Assembly (NCBI GenBank): GCA_021442155.1
Contig: CM038222.1
Coordinates: 19,788,923 to 19,852,922, forward strand
Length of the DNA: 64,000 bases
Source of the DNA: Cymbidium sinense
Lineage: Eukaryota > Streptophyta > Magnoliopsida > Asparagales > Orchidaceae
Reading direction: 5' to 3'
Part shown: piece after piece, positions 36,270 to 48,540 of the stretch
Numbering within the stretch: position 1 is the stretch's first letter
Layout of the letters: each line of letters begins with the position of its first letter
Made by a program: the position numbers and the translations under genes
Notes under the pieces: generated by a model
What the model saw: only the letters and a program-made list of their open reading frames with translations
Told to the model about the DNA's origin: nothing
Database searches by the model: none

Positions 36270-36880
36270 TGAATGAATGTCCTAAATCCAAAATTTCCTA
36301 AGTCCTTAAATTTGCCTTAAGGACTTTAAATTATGATCAAACCAATTCAAACTCATAAGATTTTCTCATAATTCATTTATATTCTCATTTATATTCACAT
36401 ATATAAGTGAAATATAGATTCAAACCAATCAAACTAAACTCAAAACTCAAAACTCAAACTCAAAATCAATTCATGAAATTTTTCTAAGTCCTTTAAGTTC
36501 TCCCTCAAGGACTTAACCTAAATCATGATCAAATCAATTCAAATTCATGTTATTCTTTCAAAACTCATCTATATTATCATTTATATTCACATATATAAAT
36601 GAAATATAAATATAAATCAATCAAACCCAATTCAAAAATTCAATCTTCAAACTCCAAAAATTTCTTAAGTCCTTTAAAATTCCATTTAATGGACTTAGCC
36701 TAAATCATGGTCAAACCACTTCAAATCCTTGAAATTTTCTCTTGATCCATTTATATTCTTATTTATATTCACATATATAAATGAAATATAAATTCAAACA
36801 ATCAAAACCAATTCCAAAAATCAAACTCAAATCTATTCAAAATCTAACCTAAGCCTTTCAAGTCAAAATCTTGAACTTAG
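36270..36880 (+). repeat. Minisatellite of about 185 bp in arm 1
   Basis: Three full units and part of a fourth start near 36290, 36478, 36658 and 36840. Each carries CTAAGTCCTTTAA, a CTTAAGGACTT element that pairs with it (36300-36307 with 36319-36326 are exact inverted 8-mers), AATCATGATCAAACCAATTC, then TTTATATTCACATATATAA and GAAATATAAAT. The same minisatellite is in arm 2. Confidence 0.8.
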
Positions 36881-37039
36881 CCAAATTTATTTCAAATTAA
36901 GCCAAACTCTTGATTTTCCTTCATGATTCAATCAATCCTACAATCATGAATCCAAATATAAATGTAGACTTCAATCATGAAATGAAAATCTAATTCAAAA
37001 ATCAAACCCTAAATCCTTTCATATTCTTCTTTTGAATAT

Positions 37040-37830
37040 GAAATTGTCAAATCGATCCAAGCCCATTTGACTTCCAACCACTTGCAAATGGATTTATATT
37101 TCAATCATAAGTCCATATGCAAGTTTATTCAATCAAGCTTTGACCAAGCCATTTGACCCACTTGGCTCACAGTGACCTAAAGTACCCTTATGAGCCAAAT
37201 TCTAATCCTAACCAAATTGAATTGAATCAAACTCACCTACACCTCTCATCATGATCAACAATCATCATGGGATGATTAATCAATCAAATTAGGTCAAACC
37301 AAGTCAAACCTAAGGGTTGACTAAGTCAACACTTAGCCTAAAATGAAACCTAACATAGCCAAATTCCATCATAGGCCAAATTGATTCAAACCAATGGGTC
37401 AAGTTCATTCCAAATCACTTGTTGAACTTGACCAAAGCCTCAATTGGCCAACCAAACCTAACTTAGCCCAATTGCCCTTAGACCCAACTTGACCTAAAGG
37501 GGACATGTTGAGCCAAATTCAAACTTAATCAAAATTGATTGGAAACAAAGATACCAATCCACTCCATATGACTAACAAAACCTAAACCTGCCCATGACCT
37601 AGCCCAAATAGGTCAAATGGGTCAAATAGGTCAACTTGACCCATTTGACCAAAATGAAGTCATATGAGCCAAATTCAAAACTAATCCAAGTTGAACCAAA
37701 CCAAAGCTGCCAAAACATTTCAAATGGTTGTATGAACTTGACCCAACCCTTGGTTTGACCCAATTTGACCAATTGGTCAACTTGACTCAAGTTGACCCAT
37801 TTTGACCTAAATGGGTCAGCATGAGCAAAA
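37040..37830 (+). promoter_or_regulatory. TTGACC/GGTCAA-dense segment of arm 1
   Basis: Dense TTGACC, TTGACT, GGTCAA and TTTGACC words on both strands, for example GGTCAAATGGGTCAAATAGG at 37612 and CAACTTGACCCATTTGACC just after. TTGAC(C/T) is the W-box core bound by WRKY factors. The density may only reflect an internal short tandem repeat; a regulatory role is inferred. Confidence 0.4.
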
Positions 37831-38929
37831 CCTTATCAAATGAATTCCAAATCTTATGAAACTTTGCCAAACCTAGTTTCTCCATATACCCACATATCCA
37901 AATTGAAAAATTAGCCAAATGACCATTCTACCCCTAGACCATAGAACAAATTATGGACTAATCTATGGGTAATTTGGTCATACCCACTTCATATCAACTT
38001 GATGCCTTCCTAATAGCTCAAATGGATCCAATGAAGAGTAGTGCAACCCAATGGGTTTGGGTCACAAATGGACCCAAGGCCAAACCCTACCCCCTTGCTC
38101 ATTTTGGCCAATTCAAAATCCTCCTTCCACTCAATTTGATGCACATGGGAGGTTAGTAATCCACAAGACCTCAAACCAACCATGTGCCAACTCTAAAAGA
38201 TCAAATAACTCCTCGTGGTCAATTGGATCAAAATGGTAAGGAGGTGTTGTGATTTCCATGGGAGATATACTCCCCCTAATTTAATTTGAAATGATCATTC
38301 CCACATTTGATTGAAGCCTAGTGAGTGTTAGGAAAGATCAGAGAGCCATCCTAAGCTTCCTAAGAGGGATTTGAAAAGTGTATTTGTTGGTTTTCTTCTT
38401 TGGAAAATAGGGGAGTTCCTTTGAATCTTCAACTTCCTCTATACTCAAATCCATTCCAATTCCTCTTGCACACTCCCTCAGAGGATCAATTCAAGTGCAC
38501 CCAAGCTCTCATTCAATTTCCCAAGGCAAGGATAGGTGGAATTGGATCAAAGTTGCAAGCAAGGTGAAATGATGTTGGTCCATAGGAGATCCAGGGTTAA
38601 AACTTTCAGTGGCTTCATCTATTAGGCGAAGCTACCTCATCGAAACCATGTGATCACCTCAGAGGTATGAAATTTTTCACCACTTTAGGGGTGTTGGTCT
38701 TTTGTGAAAGCAATTTTTATGTCATAAGAAATCCACCATTGGATAGGCTTCTCATTAGCTTTAGATGGTGTGGGTAATGTCTCATTCCAGTCTGAGCTCA
38801 ATCGAGCTCAAATCTTTCCTTAGATCATGGACGGTCTCTATTGAGCTTAAGGGAAGAACTTGAGTGATCTTGGCCATGATTAATCCTATGTTTTAGAAAT
38901 GAATTATCCCTTTTAAAACTACAGGATGA

Positions 38930-39040
38930 TCCATGGTTGATCGAATAGTAGGGATCAAAGCGCAGCGTCCACGGCCTACCTCCACGATGTGATGTTTGTG
39001 AGCTGAATGCATTTGACCCACGTCGCGTGTGTCTGAGGAT
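38930..39040 (+). promoter_or_regulatory. CpG-containing island of arm 1, possible LTR promoter zone
   Basis: A short G+C-richer patch (GCGCAGCGTCCACGGCCTAC, CCACGTCGCGTGTGTCTGAG) within AT-rich DNA. It sits at the same relative place as 51280-51420 of arm 2, which also has ACGT-core motifs. The patch upstream has ATCATGGACGGTCTC, a phrase type often found in plant LTRs. No clear TATA box or start site can be named. Confidence 0.35.
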
Positions 39041-41814
39041 TAGTTAGGATTTAATTAATTTTAATTAATCTCTTAATCTTCAAAAATTCATATCTCTCTT
39101 AATAAAATTCAAAAAAATATCAAGTAAAATTCTATGAAAATATAATTCAACCTAGAATAGTTTTAAAATAATTTCAATTGATTTTGAGTTGTCCTTGTCT
39201 TTGATTTTAGGTTTTAATGAAAATTTCATTTTCTTATTTCTTAGTTAATTCTCTGATTAATCCCAAACTTCTTGGGTATGTTTTAGGGGATGTCCTCTAC
39301 CTCACCTAATTTTCTTGGGATTTATTTAAGGATTAATTGGGGAAATTACAAATATGTTTCTTAATTACCCTCCTTATGTAATTAAGAATAATTAGGGTTT
39401 GGATTAGTGTTTTTAATCCATTATTAAGATTGATTAAGGTTAGATCCAGTGGATAGGAGATTCAAGGAATAATTTTGGGGCATTTCCCTTAAGCCATTCC
39501 CTAAATCCCCTTTTTTTCCTTAATCCTTTCATAATTAATGGGTTAAATAATTAATTATCCCCTTAATTAATTTCTAAAAATTCTAAAACCTTCTAGAACT
39601 TAATTAATCTACTTTGGGTAGATGCTTAGGTGTTGAATTCTAAGTTCAATTGAAATCATAACCCAATTCATATGTATGAAGGGGTGTTTTGAAATTACTT
39701 AAGCTAAACCCATTAGCTTAATTAACCATTAATCATAAATTGCATTAGGCCCTTTTCTTCCTAGGGTGAATTGCAAGTTTAAATTCCTTGTGAGTTTTAT
39801 GTCATCTCTCATTGGCTCATAATTATTTGGTTAATTATACTAAGGTTGTGTAGGTAAGGGTTAATTAATTTGTTTAATTTATACCTTAACCTAATCAAAA
39901 CTTAAAATAAATCTAATCAATTAAAAATTAAACAAAAATATCAAACACATGTGACAATGGGTTAGGAATAGCAAACTCAACTCAAATTTTCAAAATTAAA
40001 TCAAACTTAAGATCAAATAAAAATCACATAGAATTAACTTTGATTTATTTAAAGCCTTCTTATTCCATAAGAATGTATTTAGGATTTAATTAAAGTGAAT
40101 GTGTTTACATGCTTTCATTACTTTGATTCTTTCCCCAACATGTTAAATTTGTATGTCATGTGGTTTCATACATCCATATTTTTCAAATTCAAATTTAAAA
40201 ATGAAATTTTTTTACTTTATGACGAATTTGCATGTGTTGGCTAAAGTAGAAATATGAGTGGCTATTATCACTACTAAATTAAAATTAATTTCAAAACATA
40301 TAAATCAATTATCAAATCTGAAAGTGTGCTACTTATATTTAAATTATAAGCTTGCATGTGAAGAAAATATAAGGATGTGCTTAGCATAGATTTCCTTTCT
40401 CTTTTATGTCAATATAGTTTTAAATAGGAGTTGGTAAGATGTATGGTTCATTTGAAAAAAACCTAACACTTACCTAATTCCATATCCTATTCATTCCTAT
40501 GCTATCACTTAAGAAGGGTTACCTATGCTTGCACACATAAATTGCATAAAAAAATGAATCAATTAATACAACTTTTGCATTCTTTCTTTAACAATTTATT
40601 TCTTTTGCACACATGTTTGTATTTAAGGAAAGTGGTATATTAGTCTAGAAAACCTTGAGGTTATGATGCTTTAAGTAGCCCTACGTAGTTCTTGTACCTT
40701 ACACCTCTGGTCAACAATGGCGCTGCACTCACTTATGCCTTTCTTACTTTCATGTGTGCATGTGAAGATTGGATAAGAAACCCTTTTCTACTTAAAGAAA
40801 ATCATGCATATTAAATTTCCAAATTTTCTTAAATGGAATACTTAGCTTGCATCATAAAGTGTGTTAAATATTGTCACTTTTATGTATAAATATGTTTAGG
40901 ACTAATAAATATGCATGTTATACATGTTGAGAAGTAAATGAAGTGAGGTATGTTTTGTGAATTTGGTTCATATTATTTAATATTAAAATGCCTTTATGTT
41001 TGAATAGGTTTGTTTAGAGTTCATCTAAACATAGGATTAATTAAAACACTTAATCAAAATATTCATTAAATAAAACTAAAATGTGAATATACTTAAGAAA
41101 TTACTTAAGTTTGGGAAGGAAAGAGAAGTTCTCTTCTCTTTCTCTCTTTTTATAACTTAGTAATTAATTGTAGGATTCACTTGAACTTGAACAAAACATG
41201 AAATAAAATCAACCCAAAGCAATTAAGCAACTTAAATGAAACCCTCCTCTAAGTTGAACATGTTTTCATACTTAGAAAATTTAAACCTAAAGCCATAGCT
41301 AAGCATACCACACAATCCTTCAAAGCACTCACATTAGCCTAAGTCACCACTTCAAGATTTAGGTTTGGGCGGTGCATGGTTTGATGTTTATTTTATTTTT
41401 TGATATATGTTTTAGAATGGATGTTTGGGTGTATGCCCGTAGAATGAATTGTAGGATGATCTTAGTCTAACCATTAGTTTCTACATGGGATTATGCTTAA
41501 GGGGCACTATCATAAATAAAAATATAAATGCTTTTGCTTGTAGGTGCTTATACTCCTAAGCATAATCCAATAGGCCAGGTGGACTTAGTCACCCATGTGT
41601 GGGGTGATAAGTCCAATATACATGCTTGGGATTTGTGTGGTTTTTTTAGCTAATCTCTATCTTGCAGGTGTTAGTTAGATTTCCACTTTTCCTTCTCATG
41701 TAAATTTGTGAAATTAGGATTTTGGAATGATTGTTATGGGGATTAGGATGAGCATTGGTCATAAAATCCTATCTTATGCACCATGTGAAGCCTTGGAGCA
41801 TCCACCTTCCAACC

Positions 41815-41872
41815 ATCCAGAAGAAGGAACCAAATAAGAAAAAAGAAAAGAAGAAAGAAAAAATGAAGCTTG
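41815..41872 (+). other. Purine tract in arm 1
   Basis: More than 50 nearly uninterrupted purines around GAAAAAAGAAAAGAAGAAAG. The inverted partner is the pyrimidine tract at 48478-48540. Polypurine tracts prime plus-strand synthesis in LTR elements, but this one is much longer than usual and is followed by no TG-starting LTR that I can see. Confidence 0.45.
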
Positions 41873-43147
41873 AAGACCCCCATTACAATGAATTCCTTAC
41901 TTAATTATAATTTAATTCATTTGTAATCTAGGTTGTATAAGTAGCTCCCAAATTTATTTTTTTGGGTTTGTGGTGGTGCCACAATGGCCTCTTATTCTTT
42001 TTGTGATTAGCTTTATAAATTGATTGTTGATTTTTTTAGCTTGTGCATTAAGTGGAATATTTTTCCTAGTTTCTTCCTTGCTTTATGAATGGTATGGATT
42101 TGGATTAGGATCTTTAAGGAAAAATAAATCTTTTACTAAACTTAACAACTCAAAATTATAAATAAAGAATTCATAACCTCACCTAAAGTTTAGGTTTAAA
42201 ATCAAGATAAAAAAATTAGCAACCCCTTAGTCGGATGAGTATTTCTTTAACAATATCATGCACAACAACATCTTATTTCACTATTGATTGGAGGGCTTCC
42301 ACCTTGCTAGAAACTTGGCTTGGCCTTTGAGAGCCAAAGTGGAAACACTCCTCTCATCCTTTTGATTTTGGCCAATAACTTTATTTTTTCATGCATTAGG
42401 CATATGAATCCTATTAGCAGTCAAAATAATTGTTCAAAATGAAAATAAAATGAAATTTGAATTTCATTAGATTTAGGTCATTTGAAGCATGTCCTTACAT
42501 GATCTAGTCTCTTTAGGGAGTAACTTTAAAAACTTAGTCTTTTTCTAAATAAATAAGAGCTTAACTATCTTGCATAAGTATAAGATTTACCTATATGAAT
42601 TTAAAATCATAGGAGGAGTTAGTTGGCGGCCACCCCCAGGCAGTTGTTAATCCAAACATTTTGGTGGTTTGTCCTCTCTTGCGGAGGCAAACCAAATACC
42701 AATTTTCTCCTTAGATTTAGGTTGTGCTTTCAGCCCTCACCAAAGCTCCCTAGATTTAGGTTCTAAGGCTACGTCTCCCCTTTATGGGCCAAAAGCTTAA
42801 ATTATCACCTCTTAGGCATTTCAATAATCTTGTGTTATCGAATCATAAATCCTAAATTTCTAATGAAAAATTCAACTCAAACAAATTAAATCAATTTCAA
42901 AAATGTAAAGCCCAACCATAGGATAGTTTGAGATGCTCGCTAGGTTTCCTAGCATCATGGGAATCTCCTACTTATCTTTCTTTTGGCTTCAATAACTCCC
43001 CTCTTTGATCAATCCCATTTGATCTTCACAAAATAAACTAATCATTGATAGTCCTTTCTATTGAAATCTTTGAAGACAATCATTTACCTTAATCGAGAGT
43101 TCCTAGGGATCCCGTTAGGATGTAATTAGCTGGCTTGCCTAGGGAAC

Positions 43148-43540
43148 TTAACGAACTCGATTTAAAATAAACCGCTTTACTTTTCCATGTAAAGTAGGGA
43201 AGAATCTACCAATCATCCTTAGGAGTCTTGAGGTGATTAGGTCCATTAAAGGGTAGTGACTTCTCTTTCGAGATAGTACACTATTCCTTGATGACATACT
43301 CCACTTAACATCTACATTTGTGTGGCATCCTAAAAGATGAAATTTTATATTCTTGCCTTCTCCTTCTAAGCAACAGATTTGAAGGCGACTATATGGAAAA
43401 TTTTCATCACAGATTTTTCTGGTGACTCCACTTAGGATGGATCCTCTCTCCATCTTTGATAAATGATCATTATCTTCAAGCATTGATAGTGGGTTTGTAC
43501 TTTGGTATGAATTTGAGACTATCTTTCTTTTTGTTGGCAC
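43148..43540 (-). pseudogene. Unrecognised 130-codon frame at the inner end of arm 1
   Basis: I do not recognise this sequence. The frame contains RKICDENFPYSRLQICCLEG and KFHLLGCHTNVDVKW. DNA of the same stretch recurs inverted at about 46950-47220, where GTGTACTATCTC and AGTCACTACCCTTTAAT are conserved but the frame is broken by stops. The conserved pieces in both arms could be the rest of a retroelement gene, or simply shared non-coding DNA. It lies beside the hairpin array of the centre. Confidence 0.25.
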
Positions 43541-44370
43541 TTAGCTCATTTCATCCTTAAGTTAAGTTAGCCAACATCTTTAGGTTTTAGGACCGCACTC
43601 CGTGTTGATCTTAAAACCCCCATTGGGTTCTCCAATATGTAAAAAATAAAAAGATCTAAATAAAAGAAATATTTAAAGACTTCCTCCTTATCATTTTTAT
43701 GATAAGGAAAGGTTCATTCTAAAATAATAAAGAGAATAAATTTTCCATAAGAACTTTGCTTTTCAAAAAGCACTTTTTCAAAAATGCACTTAATAAAATA
43801 TTTTCCAGCAAATTTTATTACCCTCATTTAACAATTCTCATAATTGTTACATGTAGGAATTTTCAAAAATAAAACTAACAATCTTTTCCAAAAGCACAAA
43901 TGAACATCTTATTTCAATTCACTTTGCTGAAGATTCCATTTTCAAAATAAAATGAACAATCATCTTTACAAAAATCAAAATCAAAATCATAAAGTTTTCA
44001 AAAAATACACATGAACCTTTCCATTCAATACACTCACACCTATTGAATAAGAGTTTCATTTTCAATTAAAATTAAATTTTCCAAAAGCATATGTGAACAT
44101 CTTCATTTAATATACTCAAATTTATTAAATAAAGATTTCATTCCTAATTAAAAAATAACATCATTTTGAAATCTCACTTAAACATATCTCACATATGATT
44201 AAGTTGAAATTCCTCTTTCAAAAAAATAATAATCACACATAAAATAAAAATCTTGACATTTGAAAAATAAGATTGACCTCCATTCCTACCCCAATTTTTT
44301 TGAATGGAAGTCCTCTTTTCAAAAATTGAAACTTAACAATCATATTTTCAAATTTCAAACAAATTTTGGA

Positions 44371-45390
44371 ACTTCATTTAGCATACTCAAATTTGCTAAG
44401 TGAAGTCTCCAAATTCAAACTCAAAATTTTCAAACACATTTTGGAACATCATTTAGCATACTCAAATTTTACTAAGAAAAGTCTCCAAATTCAAAATAAA
44501 AAAATTTCAAACACATTTTGGAACTTCACTAAGCATACTCAAATTTGCTAAGTAAAGTTTCCCCAAAATCAAAACTTTCAAACACATTTTGAAACTTCAC
44601 TTAGCATACTCACATTTACTAAGTAAAGTTTCCCAATCAAAAATCCAAAAATTTTCAAATAACATTGAAACTTCATTTTAGCATATTCAAATTTGCTAAG
44701 TGAAGTCTCCAAACCCAAAATCAAAAAATTTTCAAACATATTTGGAACTTCATCCTTAGCATACCAAATTTGCTAAGTGAAGTCTCCAAAATCAAAACCA
44801 AAAATCTTCAAGCACCTTTGGAACCTCTTTCTTTAGCATACCAAATTTTCTAAGGAGAAGTTTCCATTTTCAAAACCAAAATAAATCAAAAATTTTGAAC
44901 ACATCTTTTGGAATTTCATTTAGCATACCAAATTTGCAAAGTGAAATTTCCATTTCACAAAACTAAGTGGGACTTCATCTTTATCATACCGAATTTACTA
45001 AAGTAAAGTCTCCACTTCCAATCAAATCAAAGAAAAAAATGAAACACTTAGGGTTTCCTTAGCATACCTAAATTTGCTAAGGATCCTTCTTTTTAAAAAT
45101 CAAAACATCTAAAATTAAATGAAACACTTTGGGTTTTCTTAGCATGCTTAAATTTGCTAAGAATCCTATTTTCAAACCAAACACACTTGGATTCTTCACT
45201 TAGCATTCCTAAATTTGCTAAGTGAGAATTCCAAATTTCCAAAATCAAAATAAAATTCACAAAAGAAACAACCACTTTCTCAAACACTTCACTTAGCATA
45301 CCCAAATTTGCTAAGTAAGTGAAAATCAATCAACAAAACAAAATCAATTGACCCTTACTTTAACATACCCAAATTTGTTAAAGGAAAGGG
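44371..45390 (+). repeat. Array of about 14 hairpin units, 70-95 bp apart
   Basis: Each unit is an imperfect inverted repeat of the form ACTTCAYTTAGCA, loop TACTCAAAT, TGCTAAGTGAAGT, separated by A-rich linker (TCAAAATTTTCAAACACATT type). Clear units lie at 44371-44406, 44445-44481, 44523-44558, 44593-44629, 44669-44706, 44747-44782, 44822-44861, 44911-44948, 44967-45011, 45050-45087, 45131-45166, 45189-45231, 45286-45322 and 45352-45390. Stems change together in many units (CCTTAGCA with TGCTAAGG near 45056), so pairing seems kept. Weaker units extend left to about 44100. Confidence 0.85.
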
Positions 45391-46959
45391 TCCTCAAATC
45401 AAAAAAATCTAAATTTAAACAAACATGAACCTATGGAAGCATCCTTCTTAAAATATTTGAATCCATATTTGATACCCAAATTTGTTGAAGTTCATATTCC
45501 TCTTTCAATTAATCTTCTCAAATCCATTTGAACCCCAAATTAAACTTCCAAGTTGTTGGATGTGGGTTCAAATTTTCAAATTCAAAATTCAAAAAAATCT
45601 ATAAAGATAGAAATTTGATACAAACTCATTTCTTATTTGATTTATATGATGGAGTTGATATGATAGTTTTTTTTGCATCTACTTACTTATCTTAAATGGC
45701 TGGTTCACAAAAGTTCATTTTCACCTTCCCCCATGGTATGGATTTGGCTTTGGACCAACCCAACTTCTCCCGACTGGACCATACACATATGATCCACTTT
45801 GGTAGGGGATTTGAGGGAGCTAAGATTACATGTGAGGGAACTCCTCTCTGATGGTGGTGGGCAAAAGTCGGTCATCGATTGATCTACCCTCGACTCGACA
45901 TCTCGATGAAGAGGTAGAAGTCTCAAGCTTCTTGGCACCCAGTCAAAGATTTCCATCTTGAGTTTCCCATGCTGCCTTAGTGATAGTTAGCACCCTCTCA
46001 TTTGTATCATGGTCTCGGGGCTTTTACTTTTGAGTATGGATCTATCTCACTCCACCCATCACACATAGGAATAAGAATGCATGATTCAAGAGGTACCACA
46101 CCGGGGATAAGGGGATAGAGGTAGGCTCGCTTATATGAGTTCCTCATTATTACTTCATTATAGAAAACTAGTTGCATCCTCTAGGTGAAGAGTTAGAAAG
46201 ATTCTCTCATCACCTCCTCCAATGGTGTAGCATCGCCCACGAAGTAGGAGGTCATGCCAACCTCATCTATCTTACACTAGTGTAGAGCTTATGAGCTCGA
46301 GTCAGCTCAGTTTGATCTAATCCATCATCCCCATAGTGTGGGAAGCATATCCATCGGAGAGGGCAGAGGCCCATACACACATCACTAGTAGGGAGAGATG
46401 GAGTTTGGAGTAGCCGGCATGCTTATTCTCTTGGTCTACCTACCACCATATCGTGGCATCCTTCTTACTTGGGACTAGTCACGAAGGCAGCTCTACATAG
46501 AGAGTTGGTGTGTCTCCACCCCACCACTCTACTCATCACATCACCATCAGTTGACATCTCTAATTCCACTTAAGGCCATGAAGGCCATATCAGGGAGAAG
46601 TGCCTGTTGATTTATGACTAAGGGATCCTACCCTTCTACACCACCTATTGTGAGCCAACCTCTCTCAACCTTCGCACTAGTGGTGGTGCGAAGGGTGGTG
46701 ACCCCAGCATTGTGTTGTTGTCCATTCACTAACTTGATGCAGATGGAGATGGTGACATTATTCAGATGGTAGATGATAGTTAGCTACATAGTATAGTGGA
46801 ACATCATAGATTGTTACCCCATAGCTAGTTATAGTCGAGTGTCATTCATCTAGTACGCATCAATTGATTATCAAATGACATGCAGGTTCGTGCCTCTGAT
46901 TGCATGATGATGATCACACGGTGCTAGATTATTTGTCTTTTTGGTAGAATAAATTCCTA
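45391..46959. other. Unassigned DNA right of the hairpin array
   Basis: From about 45690 the composition becomes balanced, with coding-like words but no open frame over 85 codons and no motif that I can place. Its position between LTR-like arms suggests eroded internal retroelement sequence. I would not call a gene. Confidence 0.35.
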
Positions 46960-48477
46960 TTGGGAGTCACCTTTCAAATTATGGGGTGAAAAGAAAGGAG
47001 ACATTAGAAATTCATCTTTTTTGATGCCATATAGATCGTAGATGTACTTATTCAGTGATCGGTACATCATAAAGGAAATAGTGTACTATCTCAAAGACAT
47101 AAGTCACTACCCTTTAATCAATGAGTCCAGGACAATGGGTGCATATGTACCAGATTCTTCCCTACTTTATGAAAAGTAAAGTAGGGTTTATTTTAAATTG
47201 GGTTTTAAGTTCCCTGAGGGGCAAGCCACCATAGTTAATTACATCCTAAGGGATGGGATCCCTTAAGAAAACTCTTAATGAAGGTAAATGATCGCTATCT
47301 TTGAAGATTTCAATAAGAAAGGACTATTAATCGATTGGTTTTATGTTTGCAAGATCAAATGGAACTGATCAAAAGAGGGAGTTATTATCGAAACCAAAAT
47401 GGGAAATAAGTAGGAGATTGGATGCTATGAAACTTAGATCATTTAGACTATCATATTTGGGATTTACATTTTGGAAATTGATTTAATTTGTTTGTGTTGC
47501 ATTTTTTCCATTAGAAATTTAGGACTTAAGATTCCTTAACACAAGATTAAGGAAATGCCTAAGAGGTGAGGAATTATGTTTATGGCCCATAAAGGGGAGA
47601 AGCAATCTGAGAACCTAAATCTAGGGAGCTTCGATGAGGGCCAGAAGCATAACCTAAATCAAATGTAAAAAGTGGTATCTAGTTTGCCTCCACAAGAGAG
47701 GATAAATCACCTGACAACTTGGACTTACAACCACCTGGGGAGGCCGCCAATTAACTCCTCCTATAATTTTAAATATATGTCGGCAAGTCTTTATGCTTAT
47801 GCAAGATAACTAGGCTATGATTATTTAGAAAGAGACTAAATCCTTAAACTCACTCCCTAAAGAGACTAGATCATGTAAAGGGACATGCTTCAAATGACAA
47901 TTCAAATTTCATTTTATTTCATTTTTTGGACAATTATTTTGACAGTAGAATTTTTTTATGATTAATGCATGAGAAATCAGATTATTAGCATCATAAGAAG
48001 GGAGGTGGTGAGTTTCCACCTGGCCCTCAAAGCTCAAGTGGTTCTATGGAAAGGTGGTAGCCCTCAATCAAGAGTGAAATAAGATGCATTTATGCATGAT
48101 ATTACAAAGAAATGCTCATCTAGCTAAGGGTTGCTAATTCTTTTATCTTGATTTTAATCCTAACCTTTAGGTGAGGTTATGAGTTGTTTAATCTTTATTT
48201 GAGTTATTAAGTTGGGTAAAAAATTTATATTTCCCTAAAGAGCCTAATCCACATCCAGGGCATACATAAAGCAAGGAATAATCTAGAAAATTATGCCACT
48301 TAATGCAAAAGCTAAACAAATCATCAATAAATTTATAAAGTTGATCAAATGAGAATAAATGGTTGTGGTGGGCAAGAAAATATCAAATGTGGGTAGCCAG
48401 CTACCCTTATACAACATTACAAATGAATTAAATTACAATTTAAGCAAAGGAATTCATTATTATGGGGGTCTTCAAGC

Positions 48478-48540
48478 TTTACTCTTTTTTCTTCTTTTCT
48501 TCTTTCTTCTTCTTCTTTCTTCTTTTGGTTCCTCCTTTGG
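48478..48540 (-). other. Pyrimidine tract in arm 2 (purine tract on the minus strand)
   Basis: CTTTTTTCTTCTTTTCTTCT and following CTT units; the inverted counterpart of 41815-41872. It drives the chance frame at 48359-48580, which I do not regard as a gene. Confidence 0.5.

Larger units (their letters stand above)
35959..43430 (+). mobile_element. Inverted-repeat arm 1 (LTR-like start TGTTGAC)
   Basis: This arm matches the reverse complement of 46960-54675 in colinear order, with many indels. Anchors: 35959-35985 with 54649-54675; 36030-36110 with 54500-54600; 37480-37830 with 52440-52790; 38215-38275 with 52020-52085; 38640-38710 with 51650-51725; 42605-42790 with 47580-47755; 43085-43200 with 47160-47290. 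It opens with TGTTGACTTC, the usual start of a Ty3 LTR. It is non-coding throughout as far as I can see. It may be a very long LTR with part of an internal region, or a non-autonomous (LARD-type) derivative. Confidence 0.75.
43431..46959. other. Centre of the inverted repeat (no arm-to-arm match)
   Basis: Unpaired 3.5 kb between the two arms. The left part (43620-44370) is AT-rich with TTTCAAAA-type words that grade into the hairpin array; the right part (45400-46959) is of more balanced composition with no gene I recognise. A frame at 45705-45956 on the minus strand and several short + frames have no detectable family. Confidence 0.5.

Noticed and set aside
42620..42660. Primer-binding site at TTGGCGGCCACCCCCAGGC (mirrored near 47720-47755)
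   Set aside because: It begins like TGGCG.. sites but no LTR end (CA) lies just before it and I cannot match it to a tRNA end without a search.
44371..45390. CRISPR array
   Set aside because: Repeats are imperfect, spacers are A-rich and similar to each other, there are no cas genes, and the genome is a plant.
45705..45956. Protein-coding gene in the palindrome centre
   Set aside because: Short frame without a recognisable motif; both strands are about equally open. Not enough support.
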